Assembly (NCBI GenBank): GCA_028287865.1
Contig: JAQBOU010000116.1
Coordinates: 1-38,757, forward strand
Direction: 5' to 3'
DNA length: 38,757 nucleotides
Source of the DNA: Mucilaginibacter sp.
Lineage (GTDB): Bacteria > Bacteroidota > Bacteroidia > Sphingobacteriales > Sphingobacteriaceae
Part shown: positions 1-7,729 of the stretch, in pieces
Numbering within the stretch: the first letter of the stretch is position 1
How the letters are laid out: each line of letters starts with the position of its first letter
Program-made: the position numbers and the translations under genes
Notes under the pieces: model-generated
Database searches by the model: none
The model's input: only the letters and a program-made list of their open reading frames with translations
What the model was told of the DNA's origin: nothing

Positions 1-913
1 AAAATGTAGCCTTTTGCGCTTCTGTGCCGCCCTCCACCGCCATGCGGCCCAGCAACGTGTTCCAAATCTTATCTGCGGCTTTGTGGGTATCTTCAAACGA
101 TCGGTATTGGCCAAGCTCAGTTTGCAACGTTAGCTGTGCCTGATCAGGACTAATGTAGGATGACGCTACTTTTGCAGATACCGTTTCACCGTCCTTAAAT
201 TTCAGAAAGGCACCTACGCCATCCCCTTCGGCTTCTGTTTGTTGAGCGCTGGTGGTATTTTTTTTATTTTCCCAGGTACCGTAAGCGGCAAAAGGTTTAT
301 CAAATACAATTACAAAATAATTTTTAAAGCCCTGCGGCGCCCAGCGGCAGTTATTTACCCATCCGGTTATCGTTCTTTTGGCTGGATCTATTTTCACCAT
401 GCTCATTTTGGTGTACCCATCCAGCACCAGGTAAGCGCCCTGGCCTTTGGGAAATGTAAACCGCAAATGGGCACCACGTTCTGTAGGGCTGATCTCTGAG
501 GTGATGTTATTATCCAGCTTAACCTTATAATAACCTGGCTGCGCAATTTCGTTATCATGGCTAAATGATGCGGCCCTTTCATTTTCATTTACTACCAATT
601 TACCGGTAACCGGCATCAGGCTAAACACAGCGTAATCGTTAACCCATGAGCTGCACTGGTGCGATTGCTGAAAGCCCCGGATAGTTTTCTCGAAATACTG
701 ATACTTCCAGCCATCACCGTTCTTTCCGGTTTGGGGTGTCCAGGTGTTCATACCAAAAGGCAGGGAGGTAGCCGGGTAAGTGTTACCGTAAGAGAAATCG
801 TACTTCGTGGTAGTGCCCTGCCGGGTATTAACATATTTAACGAGGTTTGGTTGCTGGGCAAACAAAGCAGTGCCCAAAAGCAACGCAGTGCAGGTAAGTA
901 AGCCTTTATTCAT
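1..913 (-). CDS. GH92 family alpha-mannosidase, N-terminal part (runs off left edge)
   Basis: About 304 codons are present, reading leftward from an ATG at 911-913; the C-terminal part lies outside the window. The protein opens with a signal peptide (MNKGLLTCTALLLGTALFAQ), so it is exported. Family GH92 are calcium-dependent exo-acting alpha-mannosidases. The N-terminal beta-sandwich signature is visible: NTYPATSLPFGM, near residues 44-55, corresponds to the usual TYPGAT.PFGM. It is followed by a GF...H.....DY....LMP block (GFQQSHQCSSWVNDYAVFSL). The catalytic (alpha/alpha)6 domain is not in the window, so activity cannot be judged. It follows a small SGNH hydrolase but is separated from it by a terminator at 946-970, so it may have its own promoter or rely on readthrough. 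It is a second GH92, divergent from the full one at 18541-20868. Family assignment is confident. Confidence 0.88.
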   Translation of the reverse strand, partial: MNKGLLTCTALLLGTALFAQQPNLVKYVNTRQGTTTKYDFSYGNTYPATSLPFGMNTWTPQTGKNGDGWKYQYFEKTIRGFQQSHQCSSWVNDYAVFSLMPVTGKLVVNENERAASFSHDNEIAQPGYYKVKLDNNITSEISPTERGAHLRFTFPKGQGAYLVLDGYTKMSMVKIDPAKRTITGWVNNCRWAPQGFKNYFVIVFDKPFAAYGTWENKKNTTSAQQTEAEGDGVGAFLKFKDGETVSAKVASSYISPDQAQLTLQTELGQYRSFEDTHKAADKIWNTLLGRMAVEGGTEAQKATF

Positions 914-945
914 TGTTTTTTTTATTTTAGACTACAAATTATTTA

Positions 946-970
946 CAAAAAAAGAGGCGCGGGCGCCTCC
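946..970 (-). terminator. Intrinsic terminator after the small SGNH hydrolase
   Basis: The hairpin at 954-969 has GC-rich arms GAGGCG and CGCCTC around a CGGG loop. On the minus strand it is followed by seven T (positions 953 down to 947). It lies about 30 bases past the stop of the gene at 997-1665 and just before the GH92 start, so it should end or reduce transcription into GH92. Confidence 0.8.
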
Positions 971-996
971 TTTAAATCAAATATAAACTAACTCAA

Positions 997-1665
997 TTAA
1001 TCCTGATTAATTACAGCCTTATACATTAGCTCGGCCGCATATTTATTGCCGTCATCGTTAAGGTGCACGCCTTCTTTTGTTAAGATGCCGTTCTCTTTAT
1101 TTTGCGGGTTATTTTTAAGGCCATATTGATGAAACAAACTGCGAAAATCTACCAGGCCGCAATTGTACTGCTTAGCCAGATCGCGGATGCTTTGCGAATA
1201 TTTATTTAAATCTCCATCGAGCTCATTGCTATAATCTGTTTTTTCGCCTACGCAGGCTGGTGTGCACAACACCAGCTTAATATTCTTAGCCTGGAATTTT
1301 TTTATTAAAGCGGTATAAAAACGGCCAAACTTGTCATAATCCGTACCAGTACCCGCCAGGCGTTTATGCCATACATCGTTTACGCCTACCCATATTACTA
1401 CCACGTTGGGGTTTTTGGCAAGCACGTCATCTTCATACCGGAGGTATAGGTCATAAATTTTGTTGCCACCAATGCCTGCGCCGCTAACCATATAATCGGC
1501 ATCTTTATGCTCATCCTTTAAGCGCTGCTGTATTAAACTAATAAAGCCATTTGGCTGCACGGCATATTCGGTAATAGAATCGCCAAAAAATACTACATTA
1601 ACCGGCTTTTTGAGTTTAAATGAACACAAAGCAACGATAGCTGCCAACAGGATAATCTTTTTCAC
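997..1665 (-). CDS. Small secreted SGNH/GDSL-family hydrolase
   Basis: A 222-residue SGNH hydrolase, probably a carbohydrate deacetylase or esterase acting in the periplasm. Residues 1-16 form a short hydrophobic signal segment. Block I is FFGDSIT with nucleophile Ser30. The block II glycine lies in GAGIGGNK (residues 62-69), block III is GVND (94-97), and block V is EGVH with His201. The usual Asp of the D-x-x-H pair is Glu198 here, a conservative but uncommon swap. The start codon is GTG (1663-1665); no ATG fits, because the signal segment begins exactly there. A textbook promoter and palindromic operator lie 20-65 bases upstream, and a terminator follows. Its neighbours are GH92 enzymes, which suggests removal of acyl groups from mannosides. 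The substrate is inference. Confidence 0.87.
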   Translation of the reverse strand: MKKIILLAAIVALCSFKLKKPVNVVFFGDSITEYAVQPNGFISLIQQRLKDEHKDADYMVSGAGIGGNKIYDLYLRYEDDVLAKNPNVVVIWVGVNDVWHKRLAGTGTDYDKFGRFYTALIKKFQAKNIKLVLCTPACVGEKTDYSNELDGDLNKYSQSIRDLAKQYNCGLVDFRSLFHQYGLKNNPQNKENGILTKEGVHLNDDGNKYAAELMYKAVINQD

Positions 1666-1684
1666 AATGTATTAAAGTAAAGTG

Positions 1685-1700
1685 GCTAAATTGATTTAGC
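1685..1700. promoter_or_regulatory. Palindromic operator, copy 1 (upstream of small SGNH hydrolase)
   Basis: GCTAAATTGATTTAGC has perfect 7-base arms around a 2-base centre. The identical 16-mer occurs again at 24965-24980, with variants at 16114, 16231 and 20941. It starts at the last base of the -7 box, so a bound repressor would cover the expected transcription start. The AT-rich symmetric form, with CG in the centre of three copies, resembles LacI-family operators. The regulator is not in the window. Confidence 0.75.
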
Positions 1701-1730
1701 AAATATAGATATAATTTATTTACTTCCAAA
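1700..1730 (-). promoter_or_regulatory. Bacteroidetes-type promoter for the small SGNH hydrolase
   Basis: On the minus strand, TTTG (1727-1730), 19 bases, then TATATTTG (1700-1707). This is a full match to the Bacteroidetes housekeeping consensus TTTG-N19-TAnnTTTG. The start would fall near 1692-1695, leaving a leader of about 28 bases before the GTG codon. The operator overlaps the last base of the -7 element. Confidence 0.78.
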
Positions 1731-1743
1731 TTAACTATGAAAT

Positions 1744-1990
1744 TCATTTTACCACCAACGAGCCGTCCCAATTGGACGAAGAAAATACCAAGCGTCCTGT
1801 AGGGACGCCTGATAGGTAGCAAGCACATCCATTACCTTTATTTACGTTCCATAGGAACGTTTGGTAACGCCGCAAATGCTCTCATGCTGTCGCTTTAGAC
1901 TTTTTAATGTTATGAGTTGCTTAACCTCCGGAGCATCCTTGTTATAGAAAAGAAAGCGAAAAAGTTTACGGCTCCAATTAGGAGCCTGCT
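1744..1990. repeat. Cluster of short palindromes, REP-like dispersed intergenic repeat
   Basis: This gene-free stretch between 1731 and 2048 is dense with small hairpins: CGTCC/GGACG at 1764-1778, GCGTCC/GGACGC at 1792-1808, ACGTTCC/GGAACGT at 1844-1860, CTCCGGAG at 1926-1933, and GGCTCC/GGAGCC at 1970-1986. Short GGTAGC and GGTAAC words flank the third hairpin. From memory, similar chains (GTCC..GGAC and ACGTTCC..GGAACGT hairpins) are scattered between genes in many Bacteroidetes genomes. I see no second copy in this window, so the repeat status rests on that recollection and on the structure. The short open frames here look accidental. Confidence 0.55.
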
Positions 1991-2048
1991 TTATGTCGAC
2001 TGCTTTGGAGCGACAATGGGAAAAATTAATGCGGCTGCCTTGTGAAAT

Positions 2049-3242
2049 TTATCGAAATTTTATCCGAATAAACCTGGGGCGATATAAATTTGGATAAACC
2101 TTCAGGTCATTTATAAAATCGGTAGAGTTGATATTATAGCTGATCAATAATTCACCTGGATTTGAAAGTGATGGATGTGCTTTAGCATTATAAACCAAAA
2201 ACGTACTTTTTATGAGATCAGGCTTGCAATCCCAAAGTTCTATAATTGGACCAAAAGGTCCATACGGGGTAGCGCCTATACGCATACCCACCGTGGCAGA
2301 CATACCATCAACCTGGAAAACAAGTGCATAGCGGCCATCAGGGAGCGCCGTTAAACTCAATTCGTTCGATACATCTGTGGCAACATCGGCAACGCCGGCT
2401 ATCTCTTTTAACCAGCTCTTTCCATTCCAGAAAGTCCATTTATCAAAATGTTCAAAATCTACAGGCAATACACGGGCAACCATTAGTCTTTTGGCGATGC
2501 CCCGTACCCCATAAACATAAACATACCCGTCGGGATGTGGTGCTCCGGCCGCTTTAGTATTCACATAAATGCCCGCACCAAATGAGCCGCTTTCACCCGC
2601 CTGGTCGGTTAGGGAAAAAGGTGTATCCATTTGGGTTTGCGTTTTATACGGCGGCCGGCTGTTTGCTGTAATTTTTATCAGCGTATTGCCCACTTCTTTA
2701 AACCCAAAAGGCCCATCGCTAACGTTGCGAACGCGGTAGCCAAAAATGTAAGTGGCGTTATCCAGTTCCTGGTCAACAAAACCGTCGCCCAGCCAATAGT
2801 AATCGCCTTTTTTTGTTTGCGGAGTTCGGGGGATAAAAATTGATTCCGGTTTTCCGATGCTGTCCTTATCCCAATAAAAATGAATATTGCGCGGCTGTGG
2901 TTTATTTCCATTTAAAATAGCAACTGCATTGTGGATCATTTTATATCCCGGAACCATGGTACCGTTACTTATTGTCCCTATCATGCTATCGCTAAAAATA
3001 AAAAGTATTTTATCGCTGCTTTTTGCCGTTTTACCTTTTATCCCGTTAAGCGGGATGGTGTAAATCCCGTCGCCCCCAAACCAACCCGAATCCCGTTTTA
3101 ACAGCGCCGACCATTCAGGAGCTTCTGCAACGGTAAATTTTATATGGGTGAGATCTACCGTCTTATTTGTATCCTGGCCACGAGAAATGGTAGCCACGAA
3201 AAGCAGTAAAGCGATAACAATTAAAAGTAAATACGTTTTCAT
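2049..3242 (-). CDS. Secreted beta-propeller protein, DUF4185/DUF5005-like
   Basis: A 397-residue protein with a clean signal peptide (residues 1-22, ending ISRGQ). The body has repeated propeller-blade features: GDGIYTIPLNG near residues 38-48, LFIFSDSMIG near 81-90, DYYWLGDGFV near 146-155, a YGPFGP turn, and KAHPSLSNPGELLISYN near the C-terminus. This pattern (a fold like GH43/GH62, with FSD and AHPS..GELL.SYN motifs) is typical of DUF4185/DUF5005-type proteins encoded in Bacteroidetes glycan loci. A glycosidase role is plausible, but I cannot name catalytic residues. It lies 47 bases after the Lgt-like gene and is probably cotranscribed with it. Family assignment is moderate; function is unknown. 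Confidence 0.7.
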   Translation of the reverse strand: MKTYLLLIVIALLLFVATISRGQDTNKTVDLTHIKFTVAEAPEWSALLKRDSGWFGGDGIYTIPLNGIKGKTAKSSDKILFIFSDSMIGTISNGTMVPGYKMIHNAVAILNGNKPQPRNIHFYWDKDSIGKPESIFIPRTPQTKKGDYYWLGDGFVDQELDNATYIFGYRVRNVSDGPFGFKEVGNTLIKITANSRPPYKTQTQMDTPFSLTDQAGESGSFGAGIYVNTKAAGAPHPDGYVYVYGVRGIAKRLMVARVLPVDFEHFDKWTFWNGKSWLKEIAGVADVATDVSNELSLTALPDGRYALVFQVDGMSATVGMRIGATPYGPFGPIIELWDCKPDLIKSTFLVYNAKAHPSLSNPGELLISYNINSTDFINDLKVYPNLYRPRFIRIKFR

Positions 3243-3289
3243 TAATAAATAGCTGGCAGCGGCAAAGCTGATGTAAATTTAATTATTTA

Positions 3290-4459
3290 TCAATACAACA
3301 CTCTATGTTGTATTTTTATACGATGATAAATTATGGACGATATACCAACTATCCCCCCAATGATCATTCCGGTGCAGATCCATTCGGCCTGCGTCAGATT
3401 AAATTCTAAAAATTGATAGCGGCCATTTACCCGGATGGTTTCTATCAATATCCTTTCGGTTGCATTCAAAATTAAATAAATGTAAAACATCAATCCTGCT
3501 GCGTGAATGTGCTTTCTTATAGCCCATAGCCCTCCAAATAATAACAGGCATAAAACAGCTTCATAAAACGAGGTAGGGTAAACACCGCGAACCAGCTCAT
3601 GACAAAAGTTGCCTGAACAATTTTCAATCGGTAACCCCGCATTGATCAGGTTATGCGGAAACCTGTATGACCAGGCCCAATCCGGCAGCCAGTTCAGCCC
3701 GGCGGGCTTGGGATGCATATTCACTATTCCCCAATCACCGTCGCCAGAGAGTGCGCAACCTATTCGCCCAACTGCATAGGCCAGCATCATACCGGGCGAT
3801 CCGATATCAGCCAGGTGATCCAACCGCATTCCGCGTTTATGGCAGAAATACAGGTAGGCTAATGCGCCAAAAATTAAGCCACCATAATATGTAAAGCCGC
3901 TTACTGAAAACAACGTTCCCATAGGGTCGTACTTTAAATGATCGACGTGTTCGGCTGTATCAAACAGCTTGGCGCCGATGAATCCCCAAAAAGCGACGGT
4001 AAAAACAATTTTCAGCGTGAGCTGGTAAGGATGAATTATTTTTTCGACTATCACCGGTTGCGCTAATTGCGCCTTCTTCCTGTCGTACCAGGCCCAATAG
4101 CCGAAGGCCAAACCACAAACAATACCGCAGATCAGATTCCCCTGCAGCGAAAGGATATATTTTTGAGGGTTCAACAAAAACGAGTGCTGGCTGATCAACC
4201 CACCCAATATTTTAAAACCAAAAACAAAACCCAGCAGGCTGTTGACAGTTAATTCGATTGCAGACGCAGGTTTACCCTCCACTACGGTTTGTGTAAAGGC
4301 GTATATTTTTCCCTCCGCTTCCTTTCTTTTAAACTCCGATCTAAAAACCTGGTACGACAGCACAAATGCCATTGCCATAAAAAAACCCAGCGTTTGAACC
4401 GGGAACACGATATGCGTATGAAACAGATAATTTATAAGATGGCCAATGGTTGGAAACAT
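3290..4459 (-). CDS. lgt: Prolipoprotein diacylglyceryl transferase-like membrane protein (long Bacteroidetes form)
   Basis: Lgt moves a diacylglyceryl group from phosphatidylglycerol to the lipobox cysteine of prolipoproteins at the inner membrane. This 389-residue protein has about seven hydrophobic segments and an Lgt-signature-like block, GRIGCALSGDGDWG, at residues 231-244, with Arg232 matching E. coli Arg143. The C-terminal ERILIE has Arg336 and Glu340, matching Arg239 and Glu243. Differences from E. coli are clear: the HGGLIG histidine is Tyr192 in YYGGLI, the signature Asn is Cys235, and there is a one-residue insertion before the WG. The protein is also about 100 residues longer, mostly at residues 80-150 and 248-290. 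I recall this long form as usual in Sphingobacteria, so it may be the main Lgt. It follows the SusC terminator. Confidence 0.82.
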   Translation of the reverse strand: MFPTIGHLINYLFHTHIVFPVQTLGFFMAMAFVLSYQVFRSEFKRKEAEGKIYAFTQTVVEGKPASAIELTVNSLLGFVFGFKILGGLISQHSFLLNPQKYILSLQGNLICGIVCGLAFGYWAWYDRKKAQLAQPVIVEKIIHPYQLTLKIVFTVAFWGFIGAKLFDTAEHVDHLKYDPMGTLFSVSGFTYYGGLIFGALAYLYFCHKRGMRLDHLADIGSPGMMLAYAVGRIGCALSGDGDWGIVNMHPKPAGLNWLPDWAWSYRFPHNLINAGLPIENCSGNFCHELVRGVYPTSFYEAVLCLLLFGGLWAIRKHIHAAGLMFYIYLILNATERILIETIRVNGRYQFLEFNLTQAEWICTGMIIGGIVGISSIIYHRIKIQHRVLY

Positions 4460-4493
4460 GCTGCTAATTTAACTTAATTAACGTTTTGCATGT

Positions 4494-4541
4494 AAAAAAC
4501 AACAGTACCTGATGCTGCTTTTTATGCCGGCACCAGGTACT
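4494..4541 (-). terminator. Intrinsic terminator after the SusC-SusD-SusC operon
   Basis: Arms AGTACCTG (4504-4511) and CAGGTACT (4534-4541) pair perfectly, and inner TGC/GCA extends the stem. On the minus strand it is followed by GTTG and a run of six T (4499 down to 4494). It lies 16 bases past the stop of the second SusC gene and separates that operon from lgt. Confidence 0.82.
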
Positions 4542-4556
4542 ATTGCGTTTGTAAAT

Positions 4557-7500
4557 TTAAAAGCCAACTTGTACGCCCAGGTTTATTACGCGCTGGTTAA
4601 TGTAGGCGTCTCCGGCGGAGTTGGTTTGCACCTCGGGATCTTGCTGATATTTGCGGTAGTTATCAAAAGTAAGCAGGTTATATGCGCTCATGTAGATCCG
4701 CGCGCTGTTGATATGAAACGGTAATAATTTAGTTGGAAACTGGTAACCCACATCCAATGTTTTTAAACGGATGTAGTAGGCATTAACCAGCCAGTAATCT
4801 GACGGATACGCCGATGGGCTGTCAACCGTTCCCGGTACTGATGTTAACCTTGGGAATTGTGCACTGCCGGCGGTAGCAGGCGTCCACCTTTGCAGGTCAA
4901 TCGGCTGAAACTGACTCTGGAACGGTTCAATTGCCGTACCGGTTAGTATAAAGCTGTAATTAAACGCGCCCTGGAAAAGTACATTTATACTGAAACCTTT
5001 GTAAACTGCCCCTAAGGAAAAGCCAAGCGTAGTATTGGGCAGATTAGGATTGCCAATAGCGCGCTGATCAAATACGTTTATCACACCGTCGCCATTCAGG
5101 TCCTGGTATCGCAAATCGCCGGCTTGTATCGGCAGGCCATTATCCGGTATCGCTATTGGGTCACCCGCGTTCGAGCCATTATGTGCGGCTCTGTAACTGG
5201 TTTCGGCAGTTATATTTGCCGCTGTATAATAACCCAGGTAATGATAACCGAACGGCTGCCCTATGGGATGGCCTGTCTTTGCCAGCCATGGATAGGCCGG
5301 GGAGGCTTCGTCTTGATAAAGTATTTTGTTTTTGGCGTACGAGAATACAAAGCTGGTGTTATATTGTACATTGCCAATTGTGTTATGATAACTGATCTGC
5401 CCGTCGAAACCCTGGTTCTGCACCCGGCCCAGGTTAATTGCCGGCAAACCTACTCCTAATACTCCGGTGATACTTCCCGGGGTAATCAGCTGGTCGTACC
5501 GAACGTCGTGAAACACATCGATAGTTGCCGAGATGTGATCTTTTAACAGGTTCATATCCAAACCAATATCCAACTTCCTGCTTTTTTCCCATACCACGTT
5601 GTTATTGCTCAATGCACCTTCGGAAATTGTTGGATAAAGTTGCTGGCTTTCGCCGAAGTTGTAACCGCCGCCGCTGTTATAGGTCTGCGAGTAAACATAT
5701 CTGTTGCCGGGTGCAGCATCAGACCCAACCAAACCGAACGAGCCTCTTATTTTAAATAAACTAAAAGTTGGGAATGCATCTTTAAAGTACTTTTCCTTTG
5801 CCATGTTGTAGCCTAAGCCAACAGCCGGAAATAAACCATACTGATGGCTGGCAGCGAACCGGTCCGAACCGTTGTAAGCCACGTTAAAATCCACCAGGTA
5901 AATTCCATTATAGTCATAAGCAGCCTTTGCCGATATCCCGCGGAATTTCTGCGGAACACCCACATCTCCCGGAGCTAAATTATTAGAACCGTTATTATCC
6001 ACACTGGCATATTGTGTATATGATTGCTGGTTAAGCAAAAGCAAACCGGTAAAGTGGTTCTTGCCAAAGGTCCTGTCGTAATTTGAAAACAACTGGATAT
6101 TTACGTTCGTATTGTAAATATCGGTATTCCCCTGGTACAGGTAGGTACCAAAAACATACGGCGCATTTGGCTTTAAAGAATAAGTATTGGTGGTAGGGTC
6201 ATAATGGTATGAAGGGTAGTTCCCAAAATTAGTGACACCCTTTTGAAACTCGTCAGTACTTGCATAGGCTATCCTTGCCGTTACCGAAAGACCGGGTGTA
6301 ATATTATCGAGCTTTTGCACCGCCCCGAATAAAACATTATAGTCTGTTCGCCTGAAATGCTCGTAACCATCGCCGGATAGCCTGGCATTTAATGTTGGCA
6401 GGGCGCCCGGTGTAAACTTTGAATAATTGTAAGCGAAGCTGCCATTAGGATTTAAAAAGGGTGCTGAAAATGGCGTTTCCTGGGCAAAATTATAAATTCC
6501 ATTTATTGCGTTTTCTGAACCGGGCTGGTTAAGGTCAGAAAACCGGGTGGTAACGTCCAACCGCAGGTTAAGTGTTTTATTGGCCTGCAGATCAAGGTTC
6601 GATCTGAAATTATAGCGTTTAAAGTAGTAATTGGTATTCACCTGGTCGGTTGGATCCTGAAAATCCCTGTTCAATCCATTTTGGGTAAGTGCCCCGCCTG
6701 ATATAAAGTATTTAATAGCAGTTGTTCCGCCCGATATATCCAAATTGGTATTGGCCTGGTAAGAAAACTTCTTGAATATCTGGTTATACCAATCAGTATT
6801 CGGGTGTCCGTAAGGATCGGTCCCGTTTTGGAATAAGGTAAGATCATTTTTCGTAAATGCTGGTACCAATCCGTCATTTTTTTCGGCTTCATTTATTAAT
6901 ACGGCCGACTGGTACGAGTCAAGGAATTTGGGCGTAAGGGTTGGGTTTTGCAGCCCGCCTTCAACCCTTAAATTAATCTTTGGCGCCCCGGCTTTACCCC
7001 TGCGGGTTGTAACTACCAGTACACCATTGGCGCCTTTGATACCATAAATAGCAGTAGTTGACGCATCCTTTAATATAGTGATGCTTTCAATTTCATTCAC
7101 GTTTATCTGTTGCAGCTGATCATAGGTGTACTCAATGTCATCAACCAAAATCAGCGGCTGATTGCCGTTCACATTCAGCGAACTTACACCCCTTATATAG
7201 AAATCTGAGGCATCTTTACCGGGCTGGCCCGAAGACTGCTGCGAGAAAAAGCCCGGCAGTCTGCCGGTCAACGCGTTTTGCACGTTTGCCGTTGGCACAG
7301 TGCGTATCTCCTCGCCCGAAATAGTGCTTGAGGCACCGGTAGTGGTAATACGCTTTGCCGGCGTAAAGCCAACCACGGTTACTTCATCAAGGCCATTACT
7401 GTTGGCCTGTAAGTTAATATCAATTGATAATTTACCTGCAACATTTACTTCACGTGTAACATAACCGATAAACCTGATCATCAAAATATCCGAGCTTCCT

Positions 7501-7694
7501 TTTAAGGTAAGCTTAAAATGGCCGTTAACATCAGTAATAGTTCCATTGCTCATCAAGCCCTTTTCAACAACCGAGGCTCCCGGAAGCGAACCGCCCAGGT
7601 CCCTTACTGAGCCGGTTATGGTGTGCCCCTGCGCCAGCAGCGTTAAGGGTCCCATGATTAGTATAATTTGAAAGAAAAGTATTATTCTTCTCAT
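4557..7694 (-). CDS. SusC/RagA-type TonB-linked outer membrane transporter (SusC_B)
   Basis: About 1045 residues. The frame is open to 7736, but the signal peptide starts at MRRIILFFQIILIMG, so the start is placed at ATG 7692-7694. After cleavage near LLAQG come a carboxypeptidase-regulatory-like domain (ITGSVRDLGGSLPGASV to FIGYVTREV, about residues 25-90), the TonB box/plug region (LDEVTVVGF, RLPGFFSQQ, FYIRGVSSLNVN, LILVDDIEY, ILKDASTTAIYG, GANGVLVVTTRRG) and a long barrel ending in VQVGF. SusC proteins import oligosaccharides across the outer membrane, with a SusD lid and TonB energy. It follows SusD_A by 35 bases, but no SusD follows it. It may therefore pair with the SusD at 14294-16045, or serve as an alternative channel. 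It is the last gene before the terminator. Confidence 0.95.
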   Translation of the reverse strand: MRRIILFFQIILIMGPLTLLAQGHTITGSVRDLGGSLPGASVVEKGLMSNGTITDVNGHFKLTLKGSSDILMIRFIGYVTREVNVAGKLSIDINLQANSNGLDEVTVVGFTPAKRITTTGASSTISGEEIRTVPTANVQNALTGRLPGFFSQQSSGQPGKDASDFYIRGVSSLNVNGNQPLILVDDIEYTYDQLQQINVNEIESITILKDASTTAIYGIKGANGVLVVTTRRGKAGAPKINLRVEGGLQNPTLTPKFLDSYQSAVLINEAEKNDGLVPAFTKNDLTLFQNGTDPYGHPNTDWYNQIFKKFSYQANTNLDISGGTTAIKYFISGGALTQNGLNRDFQDPTDQVNTNYYFKRYNFRSNLDLQANKTLNLRLDVTTRFSDLNQPGSENAINGIYNFAQETPFSAPFLNPNGSFAYNYSKFTPGALPTLNARLSGDGYEHFRRTDYNVLFGAVQKLDNITPGLSVTARIAYASTDEFQKGVTNFGNYPSYHYDPTTNTYSLKPNAPYVFGTYLYQGNTDIYNTNVNIQLFSNYDRTFGKNHFTGLLLLNQQSYTQYASVDNNGSNNLAPGDVGVPQKFRGISAKAAYDYNGIYLVDFNVAYNGSDRFAASHQYGLFPAVGLGYNMAKEKYFKDAFPTFSLFKIRGSFGLVGSDAAPGNRYVYSQTYNSGGGYNFGESQQLYPTISEGALSNNNVVWEKSRKLDIGLDMNLLKDHISATIDVFHDVRYDQLITPGSITGVLGVGLPAINLGRVQNQGFDGQISYHNTIGNVQYNTSFVFSYAKNKILYQDEASPAYPWLAKTGHPIGQPFGYHYLGYYTAANITAETSYRAAHNGSNAGDPIAIPDNGLPIQAGDLRYQDLNGDGVINVFDQRAIGNPNLPNTTLGFSLGAVYKGFSINVLFQGAFNYSFILTGTAIEPFQSQFQPIDLQRWTPATAGSAQFPRLTSVPGTVDSPSAYPSDYWLVNAYYIRLKTLDVGYQFPTKLLPFHINSARIYMSAYNLLTFDNYRKYQQDPEVQTNSAGDAYINQRVINLGVQVGF

Positions 7695-7729
7695 AATTTC
7701 TTTATTGATTTTTAAGTGGATCTGATCGT

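Noticed and set aside
239..901. Plus- and minus-strand short frames within the first 900 bases
   Set aside because: They are shadows of the GH92 gene, which reads through the left edge on the minus strand.
1616..1828. 70-codon minus-strand frame overlapping the SGNH start and REP-like region
   Set aside because: It crosses the promoter, operator and palindromes, has no family features and overlaps a real gene out of frame.
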